Shown: positions 1-9,674, counted from the stretch's first letter. The stretch: 64,000 nucleotides of DNA from Nocardia suismassiliense (GCF_900269665.1 NZ_LT985361.1:2344319-2408318); one strand, 5' to 3'. The notes: generated by a model from the letters alone, not told the origin. Numbers and translations: made by a program.

Positions 1-2
1 AT

Positions 3-779
3 GCCCCGGAACAGGCCGAGGCTCGACTGCGCGAGGCGTTGACGATCGGGTCCGGTGTGCTGCCCGCGGAACACCTGGCGCGAGTCAGCTCGCAGTTGGT
101 CATCGCGATCGCCGGACAACCGGATCGCGAACTCGACCTGGCGGACGCGGCGGTGCGCGCGGCCGCTCGGTGGGAGGGGTTGTCCGAGCCGGACCTGCTG
201 CACCACACCGTGATCGCCGCGCGTGCCTTCCATCGCGGTCGGCGGCACGGCGAGGCCGTCGCGCTCTTCGAGGAAGCTCTGGCGGCGAACGGGGTTCCTT
301 ATCCACCCGCCGAACTGGCCACGGTCCGCGCCCAGTTCGGCGAGTCGCTGAACGCACTGCACCGATACGACGACGCCGCCCGCCAGTTCGCCCTCGGCGC
401 CCAGCTGGTGGAGCACGATCCCGAACGCCGCGCACTGCACGCCCAACTCGCCATGTCGGCGGCGGCCGCGCTGGACTACTGCGACCACGACGCGGCGGCG
501 GTGGCCGCGTATCAGCGGGCGGCCGCACTGTTCGGCGAACTCGGCGACGTGGTGTCGCGAGCCCGGTGCGTGCGGTCGGCGGCTTGGTTGCAGCTGTGGG
601 GGTCCACCGCGGGGCCGGGCCGGCCGTGGTTCGCCGCGATGCAGGCCCTGATCGCCGAGCTGGCCGAACTGGACGGCGGCTCGTCGAGCACCGAGATCGC
701 CGAGGAACTCGCCAGGGCCCGCCGGGAGCTGGCGGAAATGCTGGACGCCGAGGACCGGGACTGGGTGGCCGGGGAGTAG
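3..779 (+). CDS. TPR-like hypothetical protein, 3' part only
   Basis: The frame is open from the left edge of the window with no stop, so the true start lies outside it. The visible 258 residues are Ala/Leu/Glu-rich and helical, with spacing resembling tetratricopeptide hairpins (around [19 protein letters not shown] and [18 protein letters not shown]). Such repeats usually bind proteins. No catalytic motif is seen. It ends 47 nt before nadD in the same direction and may be the upstream member of that gene run. Function unknown; the TPR assignment rests on repeat appearance only. Confidence 0.6.
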   Translation, partial: APEQAEARLREALTIGSGVLPAEHLARVSSQLVIAIAGQPDRELDLADAAVRAAARWEGLSEPDLLHHTVIAARAFHRGRRHGEAVALFEEALAANGVPYPPAELATVRAQFGESLNALHRYDDAARQFALGAQLVEHDPERRALHAQLAMSAAAALDYCDHDAAAVAAYQRAAALFGELGDVVSRARCVRSAAWLQLWGSTAGPGRPWFAAMQALIAELAELDGGSSSTEIAEELARARRELAEMLDAEDRDWVAGE

Positions 780-826
780 CTTGCCGCTCCCGGCCGTGGG
801 GAGCAGACCGGTTAAGCTCGGCACTC

Positions 827-1468
827 ATGCAAGAGACAGGTCGGCGCGGCCGCAAACTGGGCGTGATGGGCGGCACCTTCGACCCCATCCACCACGGCCA
901 CCTGGTCGCCGCCAGCGAGGTCGCGAATCGGTTCGAGCTCGACGAAGTGATCTTCGTCCCCACCGGTCAGCCCTGGCAGAAGGCGGATAAACAGGTCAGT
1001 CCGGCGGAGGACCGCTACCTGATGACCGTGATCGCGACCGCCTCGAACCCCCGATTCTCGGTCAGTCGCGCGGACATCGACCGGGGCAAGGTCACCTACA
1101 CCGTCGACACGCTGCGGGAGATGCGCAGCAAGCATCCCGACGCCGAGCTGTACTTCATCACCGGAGCGGATGCGCTGGCCAACATCCTGACATGGCAGGA
1201 TTGGGCCGAACTGTTCGAACTGGCGAGGTTTGTCGGGGTGAGCCGTCCGGGGTACGAGCTGAATACCGATCATCTCGAGGAACATCTGCGTGATCTTCCG
1301 GCCGATGCGGTGACCATGGTCGAAATCCCGGCGCTGGCGATCTCGTCGAGCGAATGCCGTCGCCGCGCCGCCGAGAATCGGCCGGTGTGGTACCTCGTCC
1401 CCGATGGCGTGGTGCAGTACATATCCAAGCGGCACCTCTATGTGCCCGCAGGAGCGGAAGGTAGCTGA
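827..1468 (+). CDS. nadD: Nicotinate-nucleotide adenylyltransferase NadD
   Basis: Transfers AMP from ATP to nicotinate mononucleotide, giving deamido-NAD in NAD biosynthesis. The 213-aa product has the nucleotidyltransferase signature [12 protein letters not shown] near residue 15, including the HxxGH catalytic site, and a C-terminal ISSSECRRR element near residue 172 that matches the family ISSTxxR motif. The ATG at 827 gives the usual NadD length; the longer upstream frame is Arg-rich shadow sequence overlapping the previous gene. Position just before rsfS matches the order in M. tuberculosis and many actinobacteria. Confidence 0.95.
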   Translation: MQETGRRGRKLGVMGGTFDPIHHGHLVAASEVANRFELDEVIFVPTGQPWQKADKQVSPAEDRYLMTVIATASNPRFSVSRADIDRGKVTYTVDTLREMRSKHPDAELYFITGADALANILTWQDWAELFELARFVGVSRPGYELNTDHLEEHLRDLPADAVTMVEIPALAISSSECRRRAAENRPVWYLVPDGVVQYISKRHLYVPAGAEGS

Positions 1469-1487
1469 GTGAGCGAGCGTAGCGGGG
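1467..1487 (+). repeat. GAGCG-rich intergenic repeat, copy 1
   Basis: A short run of overlapping GAGCG/AGCG words just after the nadD stop. Similar words recur after rsfS (1907-1928) and before holA (10001-10080). Such GAGCGnAGCGAGCG-type words are common between genes in Nocardia and relatives. Function is unknown, and low-complexity GC-rich drift is an alternative. Confidence 0.35.
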
Positions 1488-1494
1488 GGCAAGC

Positions 1495-1911
1495 ATGAGT
1501 GCGTCTGTGGAGTCGGTGGAGATCGCGCAGATCGCGGCCCTGGCGGCGGACGAGAAGCTGGCACTCGACGTGGTGGTGCTCGATGTGTCCGAGCAGTTGG
1601 TGATCACCGACTGTTTCGTCATCGCGTCCGCGCCGAACGAGCGCCAGGTGAACGCCATCGTCGACAACATCGAGGACAAGCTGCGCGACGCCGGGCACAA
1701 GCCGGTGCGGCGCGAGGGGACCCGCGAGGGGCGCTGGGCGCTGCTCGATTATGTCGACGTCGTGGTGCACGTCCAGCACAACGAGGAGCGCAATTTCTAT
1801 GCGCTGGAACGGTTGTGGAAGGACTGCCCAGTGGTGCCGGTGGACGGACTCGGCACACCCGAGGCGCGGGCCGCGGCGGTGAACGGTGACGCGGAGAGCG
1901 ATGCCGAGTGA
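1495..1911 (+). CDS. rsfS: Ribosome silencing factor RsfS (Iojap family)
   Basis: Binds ribosomal protein uL14 on the 50S subunit and blocks 30S joining when translation must be slowed. The 138-aa protein has the RsfS/DUF143 core: the N-terminal helix with IAALAADEKLALDVVVLDVS, then ITDCFVIASAPNERQVNAI, then the strand DYVDVVVHV followed by ERNFYALERLW. Length and motifs are typical. It sits 26 nt after nadD and before the gpgP-type gene, as in M. tuberculosis (Rv2420c). Confidence 0.95.
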   Translation: MSASVESVEIAQIAALAADEKLALDVVVLDVSEQLVITDCFVIASAPNERQVNAIVDNIEDKLRDAGHKPVRREGTREGRWALLDYVDVVVHVQHNEERNFYALERLWKDCPVVPVDGLGTPEARAAAVNGDAESDAE

Positions 1912-1960
1912 ACGAGCGAGTCGTCGGTAAGTCAGCGTCCAGCGTCAGAAAGGCGCGACC

Positions 1961-2620
1961 GTGAGTAAGTACGCCGGCGTGCGCACCCTGATCCTGCTGC
2001 GCCACGGGCAGACCGAATGGAATGCCGCCGACCGGATGCAGGGTCAGATCGACACCGATCTCACCGAACTCGGCCGCCGGCAGGCCAAAGAAGCCGCGCG
2101 CGAACTGGTTTCGCGCAATGCGATCGCCATCATCTCCTCGGATCTGCGCCGCGCCTTCGAGACCGCCTCCGCCCTCGCCGATCACACCTCGCTCGACGTG
2201 GTGCCCGATCCGCGACTGCGGGAAACCGATCTCGGCGACTGGGAGGGGCTCACCCACCTCGAGGTCGACGCCGACTACCCCGGCGCGCGCAAGGCCTGGC
2301 GGCTCGACGCCACCTTCCGGCCACCGAACGGGGAGAGCAAACTCGAGGTCGGCGCACGGTCACTGCCGGTGGTGCGGGAACTGCTCGTCGAACGGCAGGA
2401 CTGGCCCGGCCGGACTATCATCCTGGTGGCGCACGGCGGGCTGATCGCCGGCCTCACGGCCGCGCTGCTCGATCTGCCGCCAGCGAACTGGCCCGTCCTC
2501 GGTGGACTGGCCAACACCAGCTGGGTGCAGCTCAGCAGTCACGGTCCGAGCATCGACCAGCCCGGCTGGCGCCTTGACGTGTGGAACGCATCGGCGAAGG
2601 TGGCCCCGGATGTCCTCTGA
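1961..2620 (+). CDS. gpgP: Histidine phosphatase, GpgP type (glucosyl-3-phosphoglycerate phosphatase)
   Basis: The 219-aa protein belongs to the phosphoglycerate-mutase-like branch: RHGQTEW places the phosphorylated His at residue 15, and VAHGG places the second His near residue 158. Position directly after rsfS matches Rv2419c (GpgP), which dephosphorylates glucosyl-3-phosphoglycerate in polymethylated-polysaccharide synthesis. Substrate is inferred from gene order and overall similarity. The GTG at 1961 gives a start just before the RHG strand. The stop overlaps the ATG of the next gene, suggesting coupled translation. Confidence 0.85.
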   Translation: MSKYAGVRTLILLRHGQTEWNAADRMQGQIDTDLTELGRRQAKEAARELVSRNAIAIISSDLRRAFETASALADHTSLDVVPDPRLRETDLGDWEGLTHLEVDADYPGARKAWRLDATFRPPNGESKLEVGARSLPVVRELLVERQDWPGRTIILVAHGGLIAGLTAALLDLPPANWPVLGGLANTSWVQLSSHGPSIDQPGWRLDVWNASAKVAPDVL

Positions 2621-3836
2621 AGACCCGATTCGGCAGGTGCCGGACGAACTGTTCCGTAAGGCGTCGGCCAAACCGGAACGTTCGATCCCGGACGCGCTGT
2701 TCGGCCCGCCCCCGGTACCCCCGGCGGTGGAGGCTGAAGCCGCTGAGTCGGGCACGGAGGAGGGGGAGGCGCCCGGGGAACCCGAGGGTTCTGCGCCCGC
2801 CAGTTCGGTTGATCCGCCGCCGCCGGAACGGGTAGCCGGCATTGTCTCGTCCACGGCACCGTCTGCCGGCGATGAAACTGTCTCGGACGCATCCGCTGAG
2901 GGCGTTGCGGAGTCGGCAGAGGCGTCGGTTCTGATTGCGGAGCCGAGTGCCTCTCGTGAACCGCTCAGTGCCGCAGTCGGTTCGGTGGCGACTGCCGATG
3001 CGGGAGCGTCCGGTGCCTCGGCCGAGTCGGGCGCGGCTACTGCGGAATCCGCCACGCTCGATCCCGCGTCGGAGGGCGAGTCGGTTGTCGCTGCTGCCGA
3101 CGCTGTCGCCTCGTCCGAGGTGGCGGCGACCGCGCGGCCCGTGCTGCTCGTGATCGCGGATTCGTTGTCCTACTTCGGGCCCAAGGGCGGGCTGCCCGCG
3201 GATCATCCGCGGATCTGGCCGAACCTTGTTGGGGCCGAACTGGATTGGGATGTCGAGGTGGTCGGGCGGATCGGCTGGACCTGCCGGGATGCCTACTGGG
3301 CGTTGATCGGTGATCCTCGGGTGTGGGCGGCGGTGCCGCGCGCCGGTGCCGTGGTGTTCGCGGTCGGCGGCATGGACTCGCTGCCCTCGCCGCTGCCGAC
3401 CGCGCTGCGTGAACTGATCCGCTACGTGCGGCCGCCGGCGCTGCGCCGCGGCGTCCGGGCCACCTACACCTGGTTGCAGCCCAAGCTGTCGAAACTCGGT
3501 CGCCCCGTGGCGCTTCCGCCGAAGGTGAGCGTCGACTATTTGGAGCAGTCGCGGGAAGCGTTGGCGCACTTGCGGCCCGACCTGCCGTTCGTCGCGGTAC
3601 TGCCGTCGGTGCACAACTGCGAGGCCTACGGACGCGTGCATTCCGGGCGGGAGCCCGCCGTCAAGGCGTTGCGGGCATGGTCGGCGCGGACCTCGGTGCC
3701 GCTGGTCGACCTCGGTGAAGCGGTGCGCGACAACATCTTCTCCGGTGACGCGAACCCGGACGGCATCCACTGGGGCTGGGCCGGGCATACGGCCGTGGCC
3801 AACGCGATGGTGAAGACCTTGCAGGAGGTTCGGTAG
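2610..3836 (+). CDS. octT: SGNH-type acyltransferase, OctT-like, with long low-complexity N-terminus
   Basis: The catalytic part begins near residue 176. [13 protein letters not shown] puts the nucleophile in a DS pair at residue 185, and [12 protein letters not shown] (from about 382) supplies the Asp and His of an SGNH hydrolase fold. Position between gpgP-type and degV genes matches Rv2418c, reported as diglucosylglycerate octanoyltransferase in polymethylated-polysaccharide synthesis. Residues 1-175 are an added Ala/Ser/Glu-rich stretch that starts with two short motifs, VPDELF and IPDALF. The ATG at 2610 overlaps the gpgP stop by 11 nt. OctT activity is inferred from gene order. Confidence 0.75.
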   Translation: MSSEDPIRQVPDELFRKASAKPERSIPDALFGPPPVPPAVEAEAAESGTEEGEAPGEPEGSAPASSVDPPPPERVAGIVSSTAPSAGDETVSDASAEGVAESAEASVLIAEPSASREPLSAAVGSVATADAGASGASAESGAATAESATLDPASEGESVVAAADAVASSEVAATARPVLLVIADSLSYFGPKGGLPADHPRIWPNLVGAELDWDVEVVGRIGWTCRDAYWALIGDPRVWAAVPRAGAVVFAVGGMDSLPSPLPTALRELIRYVRPPALRRGVRATYTWLQPKLSKLGRPVALPPKVSVDYLEQSREALAHLRPDLPFVAVLPSVHNCEAYGRVHSGREPAVKALRAWSARTSVPLVDLGEAVRDNIFSGDANPDGIHWGWAGHTAVANAMVKTLQEVR

Positions 3837-3839
3837 TCC

Positions 3840-4682
3840 GTGGCCGTCGTGGTCGTGACAGATTCGTCCGCCAGCCTCCCTGCCGAACTCGCCGCCGAGC
3901 TCGATATCGCCGTCGTACCACTGCATGTGCTGATCGGGGATCGCGCGATCCGCGAGGGCGTCGACCCCATCGACATCGACTACAGCTCCGACACCGTGAC
4001 CACCTCGGCGGCGTCGCCCGGTGAGCTCCGCGCCGTCTACGAACAGGCCTGGGAGCTCAGCGGCGGCGATGGTGTTGTCGCGGTGCATATTTCGCGTCAG
4101 CTCTCCGGAACGTGGGAGGCGGGACGGCAAGCCGTTCGCGACATGGATGCGGCCGACCGGGTCCGGCTCGTCGATTCGCTCGGCGCGGGCCTGGCCACCG
4201 GGCTGCCGGTGCTGGCCGCAGCGCGCCGGGCGCAGGGCGGGGCTTCGTTGGATGTCGTGTACGACACGGCCGTCGCGGCTTCGAGTCGCGCGCGCACGTT
4301 CATCCTGGTGAACCGCACCGAACAGTTACGTCGAGGTGGCCGATTGAGTTCTGCCGCCGCGTTTTTCGGCAGCGAGCTGGTTACCAAGCCGCTGCTGCAG
4401 ATCGTCGAGGGTCGGCTGGAACTTCGGGAGAAGGTTCGCACTCGGTCCAAGGCATTCGCGAAACTTGTTGCGGCAGCAGTCGATGCGGCCGGAGAAGACG
4501 GTGCCGCCGTAGCCGTACAGCACCTCGGCGCCGAAGACGCAGCACAAACCGTCGCCGCTCAGCTCCGTGACCTCGTCCCCGGCATCCGCGAACTGATCGT
4601 CGCCGAATTCGGCCCCGCCCTAGGCATCCACCTCGGCATCGGCGCAGTAGGCGTCCTAGTCCTCCCCGGCGGCTGCGCCTAG
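3840..4682 (+). CDS. DegV family fatty-acid-binding protein
   Basis: The 280-aa product begins VVVVTDSSASLP, the DegV N-terminal strand-loop, and has VDPIDIDY, TSAASPGELRAVYE, VHISRQLSGTW and VDSLGAGLATG blocks in family order. DegV/FakB proteins bind a fatty acid and, in Firmicutes, present acyl chains to FakA kinase; no FakA gene is seen here. The GTG start lies 3 nt after the octT-like stop, so the two are probably co-transcribed. Corresponds to Rv2417c by gene order. Confidence 0.85.
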   Translation: MAVVVVTDSSASLPAELAAELDIAVVPLHVLIGDRAIREGVDPIDIDYSSDTVTTSAASPGELRAVYEQAWELSGGDGVVAVHISRQLSGTWEAGRQAVRDMDAADRVRLVDSLGAGLATGLPVLAAARRAQGGASLDVVYDTAVAASSRARTFILVNRTEQLRRGGRLSSAAAFFGSELVTKPLLQIVEGRLELREKVRTRSKAFAKLVAAAVDAAGEDGAAVAVQHLGAEDAAQTVAAQLRDLVPGIRELIVAEFGPALGIHLGIGAVGVLVLPGGCA

Positions 4683-4842
4683 CTCTCGTTGCGCCGAACG
4701 GGACATAGGGGCGCCGACACGCCGGATGAGGCCGCCGTCATGTCCCGTCCGGTAACCGGCGGATCGGCGAGTGGTACATGGTTGCGGCGAAGTGCGAGAA
4801 GGGGTCTCCGTGGTGTGCCGCTCACGGGTCTTGCTGAGGTCC
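4683..4842. other. Intergenic stretch between degV and a tandem repeat
   Basis: No gene is supported here. An inverted repeat CGGGACAT (4699-4706) / ATGTCCCG (4740-4747) encloses a GC-rich loop of 33 nt, just after the degV stop at 4682. It could act as a weak terminator but has no T-tract. Confidence 0.35.
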
Positions 4843-5106
4843 GTGTGCTGCGGGATCGCGCTCGGGTCAGTGTGGTTCGGGATTTGATCGCGCTCGGGTC
4901 AGTGTGGTGGGGGATCTGGTCGCAGTAGGTCAGTGGGGCTGCGGGATTTGGTCGCGGTGAGTCGATGTGCTGGGGATCTGGTCGCAATGAGTCAGTTTGC
5001 TGGGGAAACCTGGCCTTGGTGAGGCCAGCATGCTGGGGAACCCGACCTCGTTGATGTCAGCGGGCTGCGGGATCTGGGTCGCTGGGTCAGCGTGCTGCGG
5101 GCGCGG
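4843..5106. repeat. Degenerate tandem repeat, about 8.5 units of 27-33 bp
   Basis: Units begin near 4843, 4870, 4902, 4933, 4965, 4995, 5028, 5060 and 5090. Each has the pattern GTG-TGCTG-GGGATCTGGTCGC followed by GGTCA or a variant, with unit lengths of 27, 32, 31, 32, 30, 33, 32 and 30 bp, then a partial copy. The array sits between two convergent genes. The conserved TCA at the end of one unit (5087-5089) is the stop codon, TGA in reverse, of the minus-strand gene, so the repeat runs into that gene. Confidence 0.75.
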
Positions 5107-5869
5107 ATTGGCGGAGGGTGTGGGCGCCGGCGCGGACGGCCGACCAGTCCGTGTCGGGTCTGCGGTCGAGGGCTCGGGAGAGCCGTCGCGCTCGGTCGTG
5201 TTGTTCGTAGGCCAACTGGGCTGAGTCGATCTCGATACCTGGTGGCGGGCCGGAGCTTTCGAATTCGCGCAGGCGTGCTGCCATCGCGGCGAGCAGGTCG
5301 CGATCGAATTCGATGACGGCCGTGCGGAATTCGTCGGTCGGGACGCTGACCCGGCCGGTCGGCGGTCCGGTGAACTCGATTTCGCTCTCCGGATCCGCCG
5401 GGTAATGCCAGGCGACGGTGACGGTGTCGGCGCTGCCGTCGACGGTTCGCCACCAGCGTAGGTGCGGGCCGAACCACAGGTAACCGGTGTCGAGCGTGCG
5501 GTCGCCGTACCAGGTCGACGCGGCGTCGACCTCAGGGGTATCCGCCCAGGACCAGTCCGTGGCTTCGGCGGCGATGAAGTCGACCAGGTCGTTCGGTACC
5601 GGCTCCAGTGCGTTCGGGAGCAGTGTGAGGACGTCCTCCCACAGCCGGGCCACGTAGTACTCGACGTAGCAGTCGTGCGGAGTCTTGTGTCGTCCGGATT
5701 GGGTGCGCAGTAACTCGGTCGTGCGGTCGGAGAAGCGGAGTAGGTGGTGGTCGCCGAGGTCGATGTAGTACCAGCCTTCGGTGAGCGCGAACCAGTGCAG
5801 AGTCCGGGACCGATCTCCGCACGGCCCGACTCGGTCCCACGGCGCCAAGCCGAAACGGAATCGGATCAC
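5087..5869 (-). CDS. Hypothetical protein, DUF5984-like
   Basis: A 260-aa soluble protein starting MIRFRFGLAPWDRV, rich in aromatic residues (LHWFALTEGWYYIDLG, YVEYYVARLWEDVL). The N-terminal pattern resembles the actinobacterial DUF5984 family of unknown function, recalled without a search. The C-terminal 60 residues are Arg/Glu-rich and helical. Its stop codon falls inside the adjacent tandem repeat. It is transcribed toward degV and divergently from comEA. No catalytic motif is recognised. Confidence 0.7.
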   Translation of the reverse strand: MIRFRFGLAPWDRVGPCGDRSRTLHWFALTEGWYYIDLGDHHLLRFSDRTTELLRTQSGRHKTPHDCYVEYYVARLWEDVLTLLPNALEPVPNDLVDFIAAEATDWSWADTPEVDAASTWYGDRTLDTGYLWFGPHLRWWRTVDGSADTVTVAWHYPADPESEIEFTGPPTGRVSVPTDEFRTAVIEFDRDLLAAMAARLREFESSGPPPGIEIDSAQLAYEQHDRARRLSRALDRRPDTDWSAVRAGAHTLRQSAPAAR

Positions 5870-6019
5870 GGGCCAAGTTTTGCACTTCGCACAGCGCCAC
5901 GCCCGACCGATCTACCTGCCGTCGGCGAGTTGTGCACACCCCGGCAGTTGTCAACAGAGCGGGCGAATTACCTGGTCGGCCACGATCTTTCGGTGCCACC
6001 CGGAACTACCGTCGCCCTC

Positions 6020-7090
6020 ATGCCACGACAGGACGAACGCGAACGGATCCGGCGCCGGATGAGCGCACTGACCTGCCGCGTCGGCGCCAGCCGGACGGGA
6101 ATCGCGGGCGCGGCCGAGGCCGCGCAACCCCTCGGCGGTCGCCGCGCGCAGTTGGTGAGTGCGCTGCCGACGGCGCCCCGGATGTCGGGTGGACTCGGCG
6201 AATCGGCGCATGACCGCTCGCACGATGGCATCGCGCGTCCCGGACGATGGGATCTGGCAGAGCTGCCGTCCGATGACGATGAGGGCGATGGTGAGGTGCG
6301 TTCGCCGGGATGGCTGGACGAACCCGTCACCGCCGGATGGCGGGATCGCATTGTGCCGGAGCGCTTTCGGGGCATGCGGCTGGATCCGGGACGCCGGGGC
6401 ATGTGCACGCTGCTGCTGGTCGGCGTGGTGGCGATGGCGATAGCCGCCGTGGTGATATTTCGCGAACGGCCCGTGGCCCGGCCCGTGCCACCGGTGCCCG
6501 CGGTGCGGACGACCGCGGACCCCGCCGTCGCGCGCTTGTCGGGTGCGGTGCCGCGGAGTGCGGCCGCCGCGCCCGGTGCCGCACCGGCGCCCGCCGAACC
6601 AGGGTCGGCAGAGGCCGAATTGGTAGTCAGCGTCATCGGTTTGGTGCAGCGCACCGGTTTGGTGCGCCTGCCCGCCGGTTCCCGGGTCGCCGATGCCCTC
6701 GCCGCGGCAGGTGGTGCACGAGACGGCGCCGACCTCGCCGGACTCAACCTGGCCCAGCGACTGCTCGACGGCGACCAGGTACTCGTCGGCCCGCCCGGCC
6801 CGAATCCCGGCCCGCCGCAACTCGGCAGCGCGACCATCAACTCGGGTGCCCGCCCTTCGGCCGCCCCGTCCGGATCCGCGCAGCCATCCACACCATCGGG
6901 CCGGGTAGACCTCAACACCGCGACAGAATCCGAACTCGACGCACTGCCCGGCATCGGCCCGGTCACCGCCAAAGCCATCGTCACCTGGCGCACCACCCAT
7001 GGACGCTTCACCGACGTCGCCCAGCTCGGCCAGGTCGACGGCATCGGTCCCGCGCGCCTGTCCCGGCTGCGCGAGCTGGTGAAGGTATGA
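6020..7090 (+). CDS. comEA: ComEA-type DNA-binding competence protein
   Basis: The 356-aa protein has a charged cytosolic N-terminus, one membrane segment at about 129-147 (TLLLVGVVAMAIAAVVIF), a Pro/Ala linker, an SLBB-like domain (about 200-256) and a C-terminal double helix-hairpin-helix. The last has the motifs DLNTATESELDALPGIGPVTAKAI and GQVDGIGPARL. ComEA holds double-stranded DNA outside the membrane and passes it to ComEC. The ATG at 6020 is chosen because upstream sequence overlaps the divergent gene. The stop overlaps the comEC start (ATGA). Equivalent to Rv2415c. Confidence 0.9.
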   Translation: MPRQDERERIRRRMSALTCRVGASRTGIAGAAEAAQPLGGRRAQLVSALPTAPRMSGGLGESAHDRSHDGIARPGRWDLAELPSDDDEGDGEVRSPGWLDEPVTAGWRDRIVPERFRGMRLDPGRRGMCTLLLVGVVAMAIAAVVIFRERPVARPVPPVPAVRTTADPAVARLSGAVPRSAAAAPGAAPAPAEPGSAEAELVVSVIGLVQRTGLVRLPAGSRVADALAAAGGARDGADLAGLNLAQRLLDGDQVLVGPPGPNPGPPQLGSATINSGARPSAAPSGSAQPSTPSGRVDLNTATESELDALPGIGPVTAKAIVTWRTTHGRFTDVAQLGQVDGIGPARLSRLRELVKV

Positions 7091-9612
7091 GCGCGGTGCA
7101 CCGGAGTGAGCGGCAGGTGCCCGGCGGACGCGGGCAGGACGCAGAACAGGATGACGCCGATGGCGAAGCGCAGGTGCTCGATGCTCGGCTGTTGCCCGCG
7201 GCGTTGTGTTGTTGGGGGGCAACGATTGTGGCGGTGACGGCCGGGTGGGTGGCCGGGCTGTGGCTGGCGGTGGCGTTGGTCGCGCTGGCGATCGGGCTGT
7301 GGGTGCTGCTGCTGTCGGCGATGGCGCATCCGGGGGAGCGGCACCGGTCCGTTGCGGTGGTGGCGTTGGCCGCGGTGCTACTGGCGGGCGGGTTCGCGGT
7401 GGCCGCGGCGTGGCGGGAACATCGGGTGGCCACGCATCCACTGCGGGCCGTGGCGGGGGTTTCGCTGCGGATGGTGGTGACGCCCAGCGACGATCCGAAG
7501 CCGGTGCGCGGCAGTTCGTTCGGGGGCAGCCGATGGGTTGTGCGGGCAAGTCTGGACGAGTATCGGCTCGGCGCAACGACAGTGCGAGCCGGTGGCGCGG
7601 TGGTGGTGCTGGCGTCGGGCGAGGTGTGGGCGGAGCTGCTGCCCGGACAGGCCGTCGAGTTCCAGGCGCGAGTCGATCGGCCACGCGGTCGTGATCTCAC
7701 GGTGGCGACGCTGGTGGCTCAGGGGCCACCGCAGGTTGTCGGCGCTTTGCCGTGGTGGCAACGCGTAGCCCATTCGATCCGCACGGATTTCGCGACCGCG
7801 GCAGCTCGGGCGTTGCCCGCGGAGCCAGCCGGGTTGTTACCCGCGCTGGTCGATGGAGACACTTCCGCACTGCCCGACGAGCTTCGTGAAGAGTTCGATG
7901 TCGCAGGTTTGGGTCATTTATGTGTGGTCAGCGGTGCCAATTTCACCATCCTGCTCGGCGCGGTACTGCTGGTAGTGCGGGTGCTGACCCTCGGTCCGCG
8001 CACCGGTGCGCTGGTCGCGGGCGCGGCGCTGGTGCTGTTCGTGATCATCGCGCGGCCCGATCCGAGTGTGCTGCGCGCCGGGGCGATGGGCGCGATCACC
8101 CTGCTGGCCTTGGTAACCGGGCGTCGAAAGCAGGCGCTACCTGCGCTGTGCGCGGCGGTAATCGGGCTGCTTGCCGTGTGGCCGGCGCTCGCGGTTTCCG
8201 TCGGCTTCGCCTTGTCGGTGTGCGCGACCGCCGGATTGATCCTGCTGGCACCGAGTTGGGCCGACTGGCTGTGCGCGCGGGGTTGGCGGCGCATCCCTGC
8301 CGAGATCGTCGCGGTGGCGGCGGGTGCTTTCGTCGTCACCACGCCGCTCATGGTCGCACTGGACGGGCAGCTCAGCTTGGTCGCGATTCTCGCGAATGTG
8401 CTGGTAGCGCCGGTCATTGCGCCGATAACGATCATCGGGGCGCTCGGCGCGGTGCTGTCCTGCCTCTGGTCGCCGCTTGCCGAACTTGTGCTGCATTGTG
8501 CTGCCCCGCCGATGTGGTGGCTGCTGTTCGTCGCCGAACGCGCGGCCGACGTGCCCGGCGCCTCCATCGGGGTGCCAGGTGGAGTGTTCGGCGGAATCGC
8601 CGCCCTCATAGCTGTCGCCGCGGTCGTCATCGCGTTGCGATTCGCCGCCATCCGCAGGGTGCTCCTGACCGTGGCGTTCGGCGTGGCAGTGGTGCTGATC
8701 CCGGTGCGGATCTGGCATCCCGGCTGGCCACCGTCGGGCTGGGTGCTGGCTGCCTGCGATGTCGGTCAAGGTGATGGGCTCGCACTGTCGCTCGGTGACG
8801 GCATCGCGGTGGTCATCGATGTCGGGCCGGAGCCACGGCCGATCCGAAACTGTTTGGACCGCTTACATATATCGCGAATCCCGCTACTCGTGCTGACGCA
8901 TCCCCACGCCGACCACATCGGCGGCATCAACGGCGCGCTGGACGGACGTACCGTGGCCGCCGTGGCGGTGGGGGCGCATGAGCTCGATGCGGTGCAACCG
9001 GGTACCCGCGGTGCGTCGACCACCGGAGATGCTCGGCCGGCGTCAGCTGATCGCCAGTCACCGCCGAGCAAAGCGGCGCAGCGGAGAGGACACGGCGAAG
9101 GGCTTGCACACGTAGTAGGTGTTGCCGAGGACGCGGAGATCCCGATCATGGAGTTGTCGGCCGGACAGCTATTTCGTTTCGGCACAGTCGAATTAGAGGT
9201 CCTCGCCCCCGCGGTGGATGGACTACGACCAACCCCCGGCGCCGAAGCCGAAGAAGCCAACGACCGCTCGATCGTCCTAGCGGCAACCACCCCAGCGGGA
9301 CGAATCCTGCTCACCGGAGACATCGAAGCGCCCGCGCAACGTGCACTACTGCAAACCGGTATCTCACTACAGGCAGACATCTTGAAGCTCCCACACCACG
9401 GATCCCGAACCACCACAAAGGAATTCCTCGCCGCAGTACGACCGCGGCTGACCGTGATCAGCGTCGGCACCGAGAACACCTTCGGACATCCGAACCCCGG
9501 AATCCTCACGGAGCTATCCGCACTAGGCACAAATGTGGTGCGTACAGACCAGCGAGGAGACGTGCTGATCCTGGGTGGACGGCGGGAGCTGCGGATGGTG
9601 ACCTCGCGATGA
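7087..9612 (+). CDS. comEC: ComEC/Rec2 family DNA-uptake channel with metallo-beta-lactamase domain
   Basis: The 841-aa membrane protein has N-terminal membrane segments, an OB-like periplasmic part, the Competence domain (LCVVSGANFTILLGAVLLV and many later helices) and a C-terminal metallo-beta-lactamase domain. The metal site HPHADHIGG is near residue 605, with later LTGDIE and LPHHGS blocks. ComEC translocates single-stranded DNA and its lactamase-like domain is thought to degrade one strand. The loop after the HPHADH site contains an extra, polar, poorly ordered stretch (about residues 630-675). The start overlaps comEA by 4 nt. Confidence 0.9.
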   Translation: MSAVHRSERQVPGGRGQDAEQDDADGEAQVLDARLLPAALCCWGATIVAVTAGWVAGLWLAVALVALAIGLWVLLLSAMAHPGERHRSVAVVALAAVLLAGGFAVAAAWREHRVATHPLRAVAGVSLRMVVTPSDDPKPVRGSSFGGSRWVVRASLDEYRLGATTVRAGGAVVVLASGEVWAELLPGQAVEFQARVDRPRGRDLTVATLVAQGPPQVVGALPWWQRVAHSIRTDFATAAARALPAEPAGLLPALVDGDTSALPDELREEFDVAGLGHLCVVSGANFTILLGAVLLVVRVLTLGPRTGALVAGAALVLFVIIARPDPSVLRAGAMGAITLLALVTGRRKQALPALCAAVIGLLAVWPALAVSVGFALSVCATAGLILLAPSWADWLCARGWRRIPAEIVAVAAGAFVVTTPLMVALDGQLSLVAILANVLVAPVIAPITIIGALGAVLSCLWSPLAELVLHCAAPPMWWLLFVAERAADVPGASIGVPGGVFGGIAALIAVAAVVIALRFAAIRRVLLTVAFGVAVVLIPVRIWHPGWPPSGWVLAACDVGQGDGLALSLGDGIAVVIDVGPEPRPIRNCLDRLHISRIPLLVLTHPHADHIGGINGALDGRTVAAVAVGAHELDAVQPGTRGASTTGDARPASADRQSPPSKAAQRRGHGEGLAHVVGVAEDAEIPIMELSAGQLFRFGTVELEVLAPAVDGLRPTPGAEAEEANDRSIVLAATTPAGRILLTGDIEAPAQRALLQTGISLQADILKLPHHGSRTTTKEFLAAVRPRLTVISVGTENTFGHPNPGILTELSALGTNVVRTDQRGDVLILGGRRELRMVTSR

Positions 9613-9638
9613 GTTTCCTGTGCCGCAAGGCAAATTGG

Positions 9639-9653
9639 CACACGCCAGGTGTG
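9639..9653. promoter_or_regulatory. Inverted repeat upstream of RHH gene
   Basis: CACAC-GCCAG-GTGTG forms a perfect 5-bp inverted repeat 21 nt before the GTG at 9675. Ribbon-helix-helix proteins often bind such repeats to control their own gene. This reading holds only if the gene starts at 9675; from 9609 the repeat would be coding. Confidence 0.35.
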
Positions 9654-9674
9654 GGCATCAATAGATTAGGAAGC

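Noticed and set aside
2532..4130. 532-codon minus-strand frame opposite the OctT-like and DegV genes
   Set aside because: Arg/Gly-rich shadow with no motif; it covers two well-supported plus-strand genes.
5951..7684. 577-codon minus-strand frame opposite comEA/comEC
   Set aside because: Its product is Pro/Arg/Thr-rich shadow sequence, while both plus-strand genes have clear domains and an ATGA overlap.
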